From the NCBI RefSeq assembly GCF_024346135.1, contig NZ_JAGQCJ010000006.1:62001-126000 (forward strand): a stretch of DNA of 64,000 bases. The letters run 5' to 3'. A program made the position numbers and the translations under genes. Each line of letters starts with the position of its first letter. The stretch's first letter is position 1. A model generated the notes under the pieces. The model saw nothing but the letters and a program-made list of their open reading frames with translations, searched no databases and had not been told where the DNA came from. Positions 54,042 to 63,666 of this stretch are shown here, piece by piece. The stretch is from Cyanobium sp. CH-040. GTDB lineage: Bacteria; Cyanobacteriota; Cyanobacteriia; PCC-6307; Cyanobiaceae.

Positions 54042-54888
54042 GATCCCAGTTGTAGGGGAGGTAACTGAGGCGGTACCCGCCCCCCAGCAGCAGCTGCCTC
54101 TCCCCGGCGGGGCGGTGGCGAGCGATGAACTGCAGCACGGCGCTGTCCTTTTCGTGGCCCGGCACGGGGGTGGCATCGGGGTTGGCCCGCGGCCAGTCCT
54201 CGCCGAACCACTGGAAGATCTGGGAGATGGCCACCTCTCCGGCGGCCGGGTCGATCCGCAGACCCACGGGGCTGGCCAGCCAGCGCTTGGTCTGGTCCTC
54301 CAGCTGCCGCTCCAGCTCCGCGCCCGTGTAGGCCTCGCGGCGCAGCGGCGGGCAGCTGATGGCGGCACACACCAGGGCCGCGTGGATGCGGGGCTCGTTG
54401 TACTCCTTGCGCAGGATCTGGTGCTCGATCCCATCGAGGGTGAGGCGCTGGCCCATCAGCGGGTGGCGGCGCAGTTTCCATACCCCGGGAATGGCCTTGA
54501 TGCTCGGCCGGATCGGATCGTGATCGATGATCGAGCGCAGGGTGAGGGCGTTGTAGGCGTTGATCAGCAGGGCGATCTGCTCGGCCTCGGACCAGGAGGC
54601 GAAGCGTTCGGGGGGGAGGTCGGCGAGAGTCTGGAGGTAGCGATCGAGCCGGGCCGGGTCGCGCTGCAGGGCTTCGTAGTCGACCATGCCACCGTCATCC
54701 ACCACCCGCTCCAGCACGGCGTTGAAATCGGCTGGATCCAGGGGTGGCTGTGGGGCCTGGGTCGCCGCCGGGGTGGCGCTGGTGATGCGGGCCAGTAAGG
54801 CCTCCGGACCGCGGTTGCAGCCCGCGGCGCCGAGCAGCAGCACGCCGCAGATCAGGACCAGCAGGGAACGGTGGCGGGCAGGGAGCAT
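54022..54888 (-). CDS. DUF547 lipoprotein
   Basis: From ATG 54888, 288 residues with a lipobox (LLLGAAGC). DUF547 core: MVDYEALQRD, EAEQIALLINAYNALTLRSI, GIEHQILRKEYNEPRIHAAL and CAAISCPPLRREAY, with conserved Cys and His. Function unknown. DUF547 genes are often beside arsenosugar genes and it ends against arsS. Third gene of a minus-strand unit with two glycosyltransferases. Confidence 0.85.
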
Positions 54889-54917
54889 GGGGTGAGGGCC
54901 GGTGGCGGATGCGGGGT

Positions 54918-56258
54918 TTACCGCTGAACCGCCGGATCGGTTCGCGCCCGGCGCTGCAGCACGCCGCTCAGCAGCAACCCCAGCAGCAGCGGCAGCCACA
55001 GCAGCAGGCGCTCGGCGGTGGTGAGCTGCCAGTCCGGCAGCCGTGAAGGGAGCACGAAGTACACGAAGGCCGAGAGGCTCACCAGCCGCGCCCCCCAGTT
55101 CTGGCTGGGCACGGCGAAGGGCATCAGCCAGATGAAGTACCAGCCGTGCACCACCGGCGAGAGCAGCAGCATCGCCAGCAGATAGCGCCAGGCGAACACC
55201 CCCAGCCGCACGGTGGTGGCCAGCAGCACCACCAGCACCAGCAGCAGCAGCAACCCGTGCACGGCGTTGATCCGCAGGGTCCAGGGCCAGAGCTGGCCGA
55301 TCCAGTGGGGCAGCCACTCGGCGCTGCGGCCGTAGCGCATGAATGAGGAGCCGGTGGGCAGCAGCGGGCAGGCCGGCCCACGGCAGAAGGCCAGGGCCCC
55401 CAGCAGCAGCGGCGCCAGCCCCAGCAGCATGGTGCTGAGCACGGGCCCGGCCCGCTGCAACTGCCGCCAGCGGTTCCAGGCGCGATGCGCCAGCAGCGGC
55501 AGGGTGATCCACTTCAGGGCCACGCTCAGGCCCAGCAGCAGGTCGATGCAGGCCTGGATCCGGGCGCCCCGGGGCGGGGGGTCGCGCTCGGCCAGCAGCC
55601 AGCCCGCCACCAGCGGCAGCAGGAACCAGCTGTCGTAGTGGCCGCCGCCGCTGATGCCGTAGATCACCAGCGGATTCCAGCCATGGAGGGCCGCGCGGGT
55701 CGCGCCGAAGCGGGCGGCGAGCAGAGCGCAGATGCCCAGGTCGGCAACCAGGAAGGACGCCTTGAACAGCAGCACCTGCTGGGCGACGGCGGCATGCAGC
55801 CGGAAGAGCAGCTGGGCCAGGGGCGGGTAGATCGCCGTGGTGCCCGGATGGTTGATCTGCATCCACCAGGGCGTGCGCAGCGCCTCCAGGGCCGGGGCAT
55901 CGGGGGGCAGGTGATAGGGGCTGAACCCCTGCAGCTGGATGCCTCCCTCCCAGAGGTAGCGCCAGATGTCATCGCCGGGATCCATGGGCAGCAGCGCCAG
56001 CCGCGCCGGCACCGCCACGGCCCAGAACAGGCCCCGGGGGATGGCGGGCAGGGTCCAGGAGAGGGCGAAGCCCAGCCCCATCACCGCCGCCGCCCCCCAG
56101 AACGGCAGCAGCTGGGCAGGGTCGAACAGATCGCCGTGGGGAGCCATCAGCACCGCCCCGCCGATCAGCAGCAGGGCGCTGACCGCCGGCCGCAGGCCAG
56201 CCGCCGCCCGGCGCCAGCACGACCGGGCAGGAGGTTGCCGTTGAACGGGCTCGTGCAT
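54918..56258 (-). CDS. Membrane glycosyltransferase (GT87/mannosyltransferase-like)
   Basis: About 446 residues from ATG 56258, which shares its first A with the TGA of the GT2 gene (TGATG). About ten helices. The loop after helix one-two has PMDPGDDIWRYLWEG and GFSPYHLPPDAP, typical of polyprenol-dependent GT-C mannosyltransferases; the acidic DD pair is in the DDIWRY motif. It probably transfers a sugar from a lipid donor. Followed 30 bp later by DUF547. Confidence 0.75.
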   Translation of the reverse strand: MHEPVQRQPPARSCWRRAAAGLRPAVSALLLIGGAVLMAPHGDLFDPAQLLPFWGAAAVMGLGFALSWTLPAIPRGLFWAVAVPARLALLPMDPGDDIWRYLWEGGIQLQGFSPYHLPPDAPALEALRTPWWMQINHPGTTAIYPPLAQLLFRLHAAVAQQVLLFKASFLVADLGICALLAARFGATRAALHGWNPLVIYGISGGGHYDSWFLLPLVAGWLLAERDPPPRGARIQACIDLLLGLSVALKWITLPLLAHRAWNRWRQLQRAGPVLSTMLLGLAPLLLGALAFCRGPACPLLPTGSSFMRYGRSAEWLPHWIGQLWPWTLRINAVHGLLLLLVLVVLLATTVRLGVFAWRYLLAMLLLSPVVHGWYFIWLMPFAVPSQNWGARLVSLSAFVYFVLPSRLPDWQLTTAERLLLWLPLLLGLLLSGVLQRRARTDPAVQR

Positions 56259-57007
56259 CATCCGCGCCATTGCCGCAGCCACAACCGGCCGAGGGTGGTG
56301 AGGATCACGCTCCCGGCCCGCACGCTGGCGCCCCAGCGACCGGAGATCTTCGAATCACCGCCCAGGCGCGGGCGGTGGGCGACGGGAATCTCGCGGATGC
56401 GCAGCCCCAGCTCGATCGCGCGCACCTGCATCTCCAGGGTCCAGCCGTAGCCGCGGTCGCGCATCCCCATGGCCTCGAAGGCCGCCCGGCGCACCAGCCG
56501 CAGGGGCCCCAGATCGCGGTAGCGGAATCCCCAGCCCAGGGCGATCAGCCCTGTGGCCAGCCGGTTTCCCCAGCGCTGCAGAGGTGTCAGCGCCGCCCGT
56601 CCGGCAGCGGTGGCGGTGCGGTCGCCCAGCAGCAGGTCGTGGTCGCCGAGCACTTCCAGGAAGCGGGGCAGCTGCTCGAGCGGATCGCCGCCGTCGCCAT
56701 CGCAGAACAGCAGCCAGCGCACCGCCGGATCGAGGTTGCTGCAGCCCCGCCAGCAGGCCCGCCCGTAGCCGGGGCGCGGTTCGCTGAGCACCTCCGCCCC
56801 CAGCCGCCGGGCGATGGCGGCACTGCGGTCGCTGCTGCCGTTGTCCACCACCCGGATGCGGCGCAGGCCCTGGCCCTGCAGCTGATCGATCACATGGGCG
56901 AGGGTGTGTTCCTCATCCCGCACCGGGATCACCACCTGAATGCTGTCCAGCAGGGCCAGGGTGGCGCCTCCCGGAGGGTGATCCGGTTGCGAGTGATCCG
57001 TGGTCAT
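56258..57007 (-). CDS. Family 2 glycosyltransferase
   Basis: From ATG 57007, 249 residues. GT-A fold: VVIPVRDEEHTLAHVI, RVVDNGSSDRSAAIARRLG, and the DxD-like LLFCDGDGGDP. The C-terminal region has GYGWTLEMQVRAIELGLRIREIPV, as in dolichyl-phosphate/UDP-glucose-type transferases. Likely makes the lipid-linked sugar donor for the membrane GT encoded next. First gene of the unit, 160 bp from the divergent FAD gene. Confidence 0.87.
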   Translation of the reverse strand: MTTDHSQPDHPPGGATLALLDSIQVVIPVRDEEHTLAHVIDQLQGQGLRRIRVVDNGSSDRSAAIARRLGAEVLSEPRPGYGRACWRGCSNLDPAVRWLLFCDGDGGDPLEQLPRFLEVLGDHDLLLGDRTATAAGRAALTPLQRWGNRLATGLIALGWGFRYRDLGPLRLVRRAAFEAMGMRDRGYGWTLEMQVRAIELGLRIREIPVAHRPRLGGDSKISGRWGASVRAGSVILTTLGRLWLRQWRG

Positions 57008-57167
57008 GGCCGATCGCGAGTTGCGCGCGGATTGCCAGTGCCGGAAGGGCGCCAGATGACGATCGCGAGTGATGGCAATACCCGCCAGCAAGGCTGCTGG
57101 TTTTCAGCTCGCCGGCAGGGAATCCGTGGCGAGGCTTCACGGGTACCAGCGGGAACGACCCTGTTGC

Positions 57168-59372
57168 ATGGCCTCACCCCTGTCTGAACCTACCGGCCGG
57201 CCCGCCCGCTGGCGTCAGCTGCTGCTCATCGCCGCCATCACCCTGGTGGTGGCCCTGTTCTTCGGGTTGGGCCTGCACCGCCAGCTCACCCTGGAGGGGC
57301 TTCAGCGCGCCCACAGCGCCCTGCTGGAGCGGCGGGCGCAATCGCCCCTGCCGGTGGCTGCCGCCTACATGGCGATCTACGTGCTGGTCACGGCCCTGTC
57401 GCTGCCGGGGGCCGCGGTGCTCACCCTGGCCGGCGGGGCGATCTTCGGACTGGGGCTGGGCACGCTGCTGGTGTCGTTCGCCTCCAGCCTGGGCGCCCTG
57501 CTGGCCTTCCTGGTGGCCCGCACCCTGCTGCGCGATCTGGTGCGGCGCCGCTTCGGCCGCCAGTTGGCGCCGATCGAGGCGGGCGTGGCGCGCGACGGGG
57601 TGCTCTATCTGCTCAGCCTGCGGCTGGCACCGGTGTTCCCCTTCTTTCTGGTGAACCTGCTGATGGCGCTCACGCCGATGCGCGCCGCCAGCTTCTACCT
57701 CACCAGCCAGCTCGGCATGCTGCCCGGCACGCTGGTGTATGTGAACGCCGGCACCCAGCTGGCCCAGCTGCGCGGCCTGGGTGGCATCCTCAGCCCGCCG
57801 CTGCTGGGCTCGCTGCTGCTGCTGGCCCTGTTCCCCTGGCTGGCGAAGGCGGCCACGCGCCGCTGGCAGACCTGGCGGCTCTACCGACCCTGGCGGCGGC
57901 CCCGACGGTTCGACCGCAACCTGATCGTGATCGGCGCCGGCGCGGCGGGGCTGGTGACCTCGTACATCGCTGCCACGGTGAAGGCGCGGGTGACGCTGGT
58001 GGAGCGCGCCGCGATGGGCGGCGACTGCCTCAACACCGGCTGCGTGCCCAGCAAGGCCCTAATCAGCTCGGCGCGGCTGGCGGCCCGCATGCGCCGGGCC
58101 GACCGCTACGGCCTCGAGCCGGTGGAGCCGCGCCTCAGCGTGCGCCAGGTGTTCGCGCGGGTGGCCGCCAAGGTGGAGGCGATCGCGCCCCACGACAGCG
58201 TCGAGCGCTACGAGGGCCTGGGGGTGGAGGTGCTGCGCGGCCAGGCCCGCCTGCTCGATCCCTGGACCGTGGCGATCCAAGACCCCGAGGGGCAGGAGCG
58301 GAAGCTCACGGCGCCCTCGATCGTGCTCGCCACCGGCGCCGAGCCGGTGGTGCCCGACTGGCCGGGGATCGATGCCGTGCCCCTGCTCACCAGCGAAACC
58401 GTATGGAGCTGGCTGGGCAGCTGCGCCCTGGAGCGGCCCCGGCTGGCGGTGCTGGGGGGCGGGCCGATCGGCTGCGAACTGGCCCAGGCCCTCGCCCAGC
58501 TGGGCCTGCCGATCACCCAGATCCAGCGCAGCGAACGCCTGCTCAAGAAGGAGGACGCCGACGCGGCCGCCGAGGTGCAGCGGGCCCTGGAGGCCGACGG
58601 CGTGACCCTGCTGATGGGGGCAACGGTGCTCGGCTTCGAGCGGGAGTCCGGCCCCCAGGGGGCGGTGACGGTGCGGGTGCGGCAGGGGGAGCAGGAGCGG
58701 GCCATTGCTTGCGATGCCGTGCTCTGCGCCCTCGGCCGCCGCGCCCGGCTCACGGGCTACGGCCTCGAGGAGCTGGGCATCCCCACCGGCGCCACGGTCA
58801 CCACCAACGCCTTCCTGCAGACCAACTACCCGAACATCTACGCCGCCGGCGATGTGGCCGGACCGTTCCAGTTCATCCACACCGCCGCCCACCAGGCCTG
58901 GTATGCGGCAGTGAATGCCCTGTTCGGCAACCTGCGCGCCTTCAAGGTCGACGACCGCGTGATTCCCCGCACCACCTTCACCGAACCGCAGGTGGCCACC
59001 GTGGGGCTCACCGAAGCCGAGGCCAGGGCGCAGGGGGTGGCGGTGGACGTGACACGGTTCCCCCTGCACGACCTGGATCGCGCCATCGTGGAAAGCGCCG
59101 AGCAGGGTTTCGTGAAGGTGCTCACCCAGCCCGGCGGCGACCGCATCCTGGGCGCCACGATCGTGGGCGAGCACGCCGGCGAGCTGCTGGCCGAGATCGT
59201 GCTGGCGATGAAGTGGGGCCTTGGGTTGGGCAGGATCTTCGCCACGATTCACGCCTACCCCACCTTAGCGGAGGCCAACAAATACGCCGCCGGCGTCTGG
59301 AAGAAGCAGCGCGTGCCCCACCACCTGATGCCCTGGCTGCGCCGCTACCACGCCTGGCGGCGACGCGGCTGA
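57168..59372 (+). CDS. TVP38 membrane domain fused to mercuric-reductase-like enzyme
   Basis: 734 residues from ATG 57168. Residues about 15-230 form a TVP38/VTT membrane domain (ALSLPGAAVLTLAGGAIFG, FPFFLVNLLMALTPM). After a basic linker comes a flavin disulfide reductase: FAD loop NLIVIGAGAAGLVTS, redox Cys pair GGDCLNTGCVPSK, NAD(P) loop LAVLGGGPIGCELAQAL, and the dimer-interface IHAYPTLAEANK. The C-terminus lacks the paired Cys of MerA. Probably reduces a metal(loid) or disulfide substrate at the membrane. Located next to arsM. Confidence 0.9.
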   Translation: MASPLSEPTGRPARWRQLLLIAAITLVVALFFGLGLHRQLTLEGLQRAHSALLERRAQSPLPVAAAYMAIYVLVTALSLPGAAVLTLAGGAIFGLGLGTLLVSFASSLGALLAFLVARTLLRDLVRRRFGRQLAPIEAGVARDGVLYLLSLRLAPVFPFFLVNLLMALTPMRAASFYLTSQLGMLPGTLVYVNAGTQLAQLRGLGGILSPPLLGSLLLLALFPWLAKAATRRWQTWRLYRPWRRPRRFDRNLIVIGAGAAGLVTSYIAATVKARVTLVERAAMGGDCLNTGCVPSKALISSARLAARMRRADRYGLEPVEPRLSVRQVFARVAAKVEAIAPHDSVERYEGLGVEVLRGQARLLDPWTVAIQDPEGQERKLTAPSIVLATGAEPVVPDWPGIDAVPLLTSETVWSWLGSCALERPRLAVLGGGPIGCELAQALAQLGLPITQIQRSERLLKKEDADAAAEVQRALEADGVTLLMGATVLGFERESGPQGAVTVRVRQGEQERAIACDAVLCALGRRARLTGYGLEELGIPTGATVTTNAFLQTNYPNIYAAGDVAGPFQFIHTAAHQAWYAAVNALFGNLRAFKVDDRVIPRTTFTEPQVATVGLTEAEARAQGVAVDVTRFPLHDLDRAIVESAEQGFVKVLTQPGGDRILGATIVGEHAGELLAEIVLAMKWGLGLGRIFATIHAYPTLAEANKYAAGVWKKQRVPHHLMPWLRRYHAWRRRG

Positions 59373-59432
59373 GCCCCCCGCGCCAGCATCGTCGCCAGCA
59401 GGCCGTTCGCCTACCACGTTCCTCCAACACCC

Positions 59433-60614
59433 ATGACCAGCAGCACCAAGATCACCACCTCCACCGACACCAGTTGCTGCAGCCCGACGGCCACAAGCAC
59501 CCCTGATACCCCTGACACCAACCGCACCGACGTCAGCCGCGGCGTGCAGGAGTACTACGGCGCCACCCTCAGCAGCAGCGCCGACCTGCGCACCGACGCC
59601 TGCTGTGACGCCAGCAGCGTGCCGGCGGCCCTGCGTCCGCTGCTGGCCCGCATCCATCCCGAGGTGCTGTCGCGCTACTACGGCTGCGGGCTGGTGGTGC
59701 CGCCGCTGCTGGAGGGCCTGCGGGTGCTGGATCTGGGCTGCGGCAGCGGCCGTGATGTGGTCCTGCTGGCCCAGCTGGTGGGACCTAGCGGCGCGGTGGT
59801 GGGCGTCGACATGACGCCCGAGCAGCTGGCGGTGGCCCGGCGGCACCAGCGCCACCACGCCGACCAGTTCGGCTTCGCCAACGTGACGTTCCTGGAGGGC
59901 CGCATCGAGCAGCTCGAGGATCTGCCGCTGGAGCCCGGCAGCTTCGATCTGGTGATCTCCAACTGCGTGGTGAACCTCTCGGCCGACAAGCTGGCCGTGC
60001 TCAAGGGGGTGCGGCGCCTGCTCAGGAGCGGCGGCGAGTTCTATTTCGCCGACGTCTATGCCGACCGGCGGGTGCCCGAGGCCCTGCGCCACGATCCGGT
60101 GCTCTACGGCGAATGCCTCAGCGGTGCCCTCTATTGGAACGACTTCCTGCGCCTGTCCCGCCGGGCCGGCTTCGCCGATCCCCGCCTGGTGAGCGACCGG
60201 CCCCTGGAGATCACCGACCCGGAACTCGCCGCCCGCACCGGCGCGATCCGCTTCTTCTCCGCCACCTACCGGCTGTTCTCCATCCCCGAGCTGGAGGACG
60301 CCTGCGAGGACCACGGCCAGGCGGTGATCTACCGCGGCACGATCGCCGGGCACCCCCACGCCCTGCCCTTCGACAAGCACCACTGGATCGAGGCCGGCAA
60401 GGTGTTTCCGGTGTGCGGCAACACGTTTCGGATGCTGGCCGAGAGCCGGCTGGCACCGCATTTTGAGTTCATCGGCGATTTCAGCCGCCACTACGGCCTG
60501 TTCGAGGGCTGCGGCACCACCATCCCCTTCGACGGGGCCGCCACACCGAGCCCAGCAGCCACCTCCGTAACCACCTCCGCAACCACCTCCGCCACGACTG
60601 GCTCCTGCTGCTGA
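59433..60614 (+). CDS. arsM: Arsenite S-adenosylmethionine methyltransferase ArsM
   Basis: 393 residues. The SAM loop is LDLGCGSGRDVVLLAQLVG, then VGVDMTPEQLAVAR, SNCVVNLSADK and GECLSGALYWNDF. Arsenic-binding Cys include RTDACCDAS, RYYGCGL and NCVVN, plus VCGNTFRML; the C-terminus ends GSCC after a Thr/Ser stretch made of a 12-bp repeat (60559-60594). ArsM methylates As(III) for detoxification and, with ArsS, arsenosugar synthesis. The N-terminus also has CC (TDTSCCSPT). Follows the FAD gene by 60 bp. Confidence 0.94.
   Translation: MTSSTKITTSTDTSCCSPTATSTPDTPDTNRTDVSRGVQEYYGATLSSSADLRTDACCDASSVPAALRPLLARIHPEVLSRYYGCGLVVPPLLEGLRVLDLGCGSGRDVVLLAQLVGPSGAVVGVDMTPEQLAVARRHQRHHADQFGFANVTFLEGRIEQLEDLPLEPGSFDLVISNCVVNLSADKLAVLKGVRRLLRSGGEFYFADVYADRRVPEALRHDPVLYGECLSGALYWNDFLRLSRRAGFADPRLVSDRPLEITDPELAARTGAIRFFSATYRLFSIPELEDACEDHGQAVIYRGTIAGHPHALPFDKHHWIEAGKVFPVCGNTFRMLAESRLAPHFEFIGDFSRHYGLFEGCGTTIPFDGAATPSPAATSVTTSATTSATTGSCC
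60559..60594 (+). repeat. 12-bp tandem repeat in the arsM 3' end
   Basis: Three copies of ccacctccgtaa with small changes encode a Thr/Ser-rich linker before the terminal GSCC. Confidence 0.85.
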
Positions 60615-60667
60615 AGCTCAGCGAACGCCTGGACCCGGCCAACCGGATGGCCTCGAGGACTGCGTCC

Positions 60668-62869
60668 TCAGTCCACCAGCACCGGCAGTACGGCCCTGCA
60701 GGGCCGGCACTCCAGCCGGATGGGCAGGGTGCTGCGGTCGAACCATCGCTCGGGCCGCGGCGACCGCACCAGGCGCTTGAGCAGGGCCGGGATGGCGAGC
60801 AGGTCCGGCGGCGCCTGACGCAGCGGCCAGGCACCCGGCTGCCGGTAGAGCCGGGCCTGGAGCTGGAGGCATTCACCCTGGTTTCGCCAGAGCCACACCC
60901 CACCGAGCTGCACCCGTCCGCGCCAGCGGCTCACCTGCTCGGGCCGCAGCGTCAGCGGCCGAGGGCCCAGGCAGGCCGAGTGGATCCGCAGCGGCCGGTC
61001 GTGCTCCAGTCCATCGCCGGCCTGGGCTGCCTCAGGCCAGCTCACCTCCACACCACCCTCGCTGATGGCCGTGAGCCTGGCGGGCCAGCGCCTGGCGCCC
61101 TGCTGCAGCTCCACCCCCACAGCCTCCGGGCGGAACCACACCGCGGCATCGGCGGGGGAACGATCCCAGCAGGCCCGCAGGGCGGCCATCAGGCTGAGCA
61201 CGGCTATTGCGCTCCACAACAGCGGCAGCAGCGGGTTCGGGCCGCGCAACAGCAGGGCCAGATTGAGCAGTTGCAGGCCCAGCAGCATCACCAGGGGCAG
61301 CAGCAGCGAGAGGGCAGGTCGCGGGCGGCCCGCCGTCGCCGCTTTGGGCGTCACCTGAAACGCCCTCGGGCGTCCCCGCACGGTGCTGAGAACGGCCAGC
61401 AGCAGCGGCACCAGGAACACCCAGCGGTACAGCTCGGGCATCAGCGCCGAGCGGGAGCCCTGGCTGAACCACCGCACCAGCAGCAGCTGGGCCAGCAGCA
61501 GCGGCAGGGCCACGGTGAGAGCCCCCTGATCACGCAGCAGCAGGGGAGACACCCCCAGCAGGCCGTAGCTCAGCGGCATCAGCAGCAGCACCAGCTGCGG
61601 AATCACGTTCAGCCAGTGCAGGATGCCCTCGAGGAAGGCCAGCCTCTGCAGGGGGTTGAGTCCGGCGATGCGCAGCGGGCTGGCCGTGGTGCGCAGGGTC
61701 TGCAGGGTGCCGCTCGCCCAGCGGCAGCGCTGGCGGGCCATCGCCTCCAGGCTGGGGGGGGCCAGGCCGGCGCTGAGCTTCTCGTTGAGGTACAGCGCGC
61801 GGTAGCCGGCGGCCGTCACCCGGATGCCGGTGGCCAGGTCCTCCGACGACGTGGCGGTCTCGAAGCCGCCCACCTGCTCCAGCGCCGCGCGGCGCATCAG
61901 AAAGGAGGTGCCGGCGCACACCACCGCGCCCACCCCCTGCCGGGTGGGTTCGATCCAGCGGTAGAAGAGTTCCTCATCCGGCATCAGCCAGCGCTCCAGG
62001 CCCAGATTGCGGATCACCGGATCGGCGTTCATGTAGCTCTGGGGTGTCTGCACCAGGCCCACCCGCGGATCGTCGAACAGGCCCACCGTTCGCCGCAGGA
62101 GATGGCGCTGGGGCATCACATCGGCATCGAGCACCAGCAGCAGATCCCCCTGCAGATGGGGCAGGGCGTGGTTGAGATTGCCCGCCTTCGCATGGCGACA
62201 CTCCGACCGGGCGAGATAACGGCAACCCAGCCGCCGGCACAGTTCAGCCAGCTCGGGCCGTGCGGCATCGTCGAGCAGCCACACCTTCACGCGCGGGTAA
62301 TCCAGAGCCAGGCAGGCCCGCAGGGACCGCTCCACCAGCTCCAGCGGTTCGCCACGGGTGGGCACCAACGCATCCACTGCCAGCAGGCGCCGGGGATCCC
62401 AGACGATCCGCTGCTCGAGCTGACGCGCGGCCTGGTCGGCCTCCGCGGCGACGGGGGGCTCCCGAAACCAGGCCAGCCAGAGCTGCAGCAGTCCATGGCC
62501 CAGCAGGCTGAACTCCGCGGCCAGCAGCAGCAGGCTCAGGGCGGCGGCGCTGGAACTGGTGAGGTTGAGCGTGGCGCCGACCCGCCACGCCAGATAGTGC
62601 CCGCTGAGCAGGGTGACCATGGCGATCGCGCTCCGGCGTGTCCCGACCGTCCGGGCGGCCTGCGGCCGGCGGCGCAGCAGCCAGGCCCACACGCCCACCA
62701 GCAGGGCGGGCACCACCTCCAGAATCCCGTCGTCAGGCGAGAGGCCAGCGGCCATGCCGACGGCCGCCAAAGGCAGCACGGCCAGGGCCCAGGCTCCGCA
62801 CCGGAGCGGCGAGGCCATGCCCGCGCTCGGATGACGCCCAGGCATGGCCTGGGGAACGGTGCTCAGCAT
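60668..62869 (-). CDS. Cellulose-synthase-like family 2 glycosyltransferase
   Basis: From ATG 62869, 733 residues. Membrane helices flank a GT-A domain with VDALVPTRGEPLELV, KVWLLDDAAR, LLVLDADVMPQ, the base in ATSSEDLATG and QRCRWASGTLQT (QxxRW). These are the D, DxD, TED and QxxRW motifs of processive beta-glycan synthases. A C-terminal PilZ-like region (about 610-680) may bind c-di-GMP, though its motif is weak. Likely polymerises a surface or extracellular polysaccharide. Starts 17 bp after the DUF4079 stop. Confidence 0.85.
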   Translation of the reverse strand: MLSTVPQAMPGRHPSAGMASPLRCGAWALAVLPLAAVGMAAGLSPDDGILEVVPALLVGVWAWLLRRRPQAARTVGTRRSAIAMVTLLSGHYLAWRVGATLNLTSSSAAALSLLLLAAEFSLLGHGLLQLWLAWFREPPVAAEADQAARQLEQRIVWDPRRLLAVDALVPTRGEPLELVERSLRACLALDYPRVKVWLLDDAARPELAELCRRLGCRYLARSECRHAKAGNLNHALPHLQGDLLLVLDADVMPQRHLLRRTVGLFDDPRVGLVQTPQSYMNADPVIRNLGLERWLMPDEELFYRWIEPTRQGVGAVVCAGTSFLMRRAALEQVGGFETATSSEDLATGIRVTAAGYRALYLNEKLSAGLAPPSLEAMARQRCRWASGTLQTLRTTASPLRIAGLNPLQRLAFLEGILHWLNVIPQLVLLLMPLSYGLLGVSPLLLRDQGALTVALPLLLAQLLLVRWFSQGSRSALMPELYRWVFLVPLLLAVLSTVRGRPRAFQVTPKAATAGRPRPALSLLLPLVMLLGLQLLNLALLLRGPNPLLPLLWSAIAVLSLMAALRACWDRSPADAAVWFRPEAVGVELQQGARRWPARLTAISEGGVEVSWPEAAQAGDGLEHDRPLRIHSACLGPRPLTLRPEQVSRWRGRVQLGGVWLWRNQGECLQLQARLYRQPGAWPLRQAPPDLLAIPALLKRLVRSPRPERWFDRSTLPIRLECRPCRAVLPVLVD

Positions 62870-62886
62870 CACGATCTCCTGAGCGT

Positions 62887-63666
62887 TCAGGGTTGGGCCG
62901 GGGCGGCCGCCGGGCACTGCCGGGCCCCGAAATCACAGGCGTAGATCGCCGGTTTCTGCCAGTGCAGGGGGATTTCCAGCAGATCGCGCGGGCCACTGAT
63001 GCCCTGGGCCAGGAACACCAGCGCGGCGAGGACGTTGGCGGAGAGATGCAGCCGGCGCCAGCGCAGGCTGCGCTGGGTTTCCGGCTTGGCCGCCATCGAG
63101 AACAGCATCAGGCCGCAGAGGCCGATGCCGCCCCAGAAATGCGACTGCCAGAAGGCAGGCTGGAAGGGGTTGTCGCCCAGCCGCCACACCTCCGGCTGCA
63201 GGCCCAGACCGATCAGACCGATCCAGCAGAGCAGCGCGAAGCTGCCGCGGTAGACGGCGCGCTTCACCAGCCAGAGGCAGCTGAAGCTCACGGCCGTGCC
63301 GGCGGTGACCAGCGCCAGCAGCGCCATCCGCGCCAGGTCGATCGGGCCGTCGCCCAGCAGCACCTTGCTGAGGATCACCACCACCAGGGCCACCAGCACG
63401 GCGGCCACCACCGCCGCAGTGAGCCAACGGCCCAGGTCGGCGTGATCCCGGCCCGAGGTCACCGGCAGCTTCGTCTGCCCCAGCCGCCGGGCACGGGCCT
63501 GCAGGCCCAGCCGCAGCACCATGCCGAGCAGGGGGTAGACGATCACCACGGCCGCCGCCGGATGGATCAGCCAGAACCAGTCGACGGTCTGCAGAGCCAC
63601 CACGCCGGCCGGGGGAATGCCGAAGGCCGGCAGCATCGCGATGCTGAGCGCTGATGAATACGCCAT
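62887..63666 (-). CDS. DUF4079 membrane protein
   Basis: 259 residues with six to seven helices. LIHPAAAVVIVYPLLGMVLRL and a Cys/His-containing membrane pattern match DUF4079, found in cyanobacteria and chloroplasts. Transcribed ahead of the glycan-synthase gene with a 17-bp gap, so likely in one transcript. A heme-binding cytochrome-like role is suspected in related proteins but unproven. Confidence 0.72.
   Translation of the reverse strand: MAYSSALSIAMLPAFGIPPAGVVALQTVDWFWLIHPAAAVVIVYPLLGMVLRLGLQARARRLGQTKLPVTSGRDHADLGRWLTAAVVAAVLVALVVVILSKVLLGDGPIDLARMALLALVTAGTAVSFSCLWLVKRAVYRGSFALLCWIGLIGLGLQPEVWRLGDNPFQPAFWQSHFWGGIGLCGLMLFSMAAKPETQRSLRWRRLHLSANVLAALVFLAQGISGPRDLLEIPLHWQKPAIYACDFGARQCPAAAPAQP

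Noticed and set aside
57168-59372. A merA gene or mer operon
   Set aside because: No merR, merT or merP nearby and the C-terminal Cys pair of MerA is absent; the TVP38 domain and arsM neighbour fit better.
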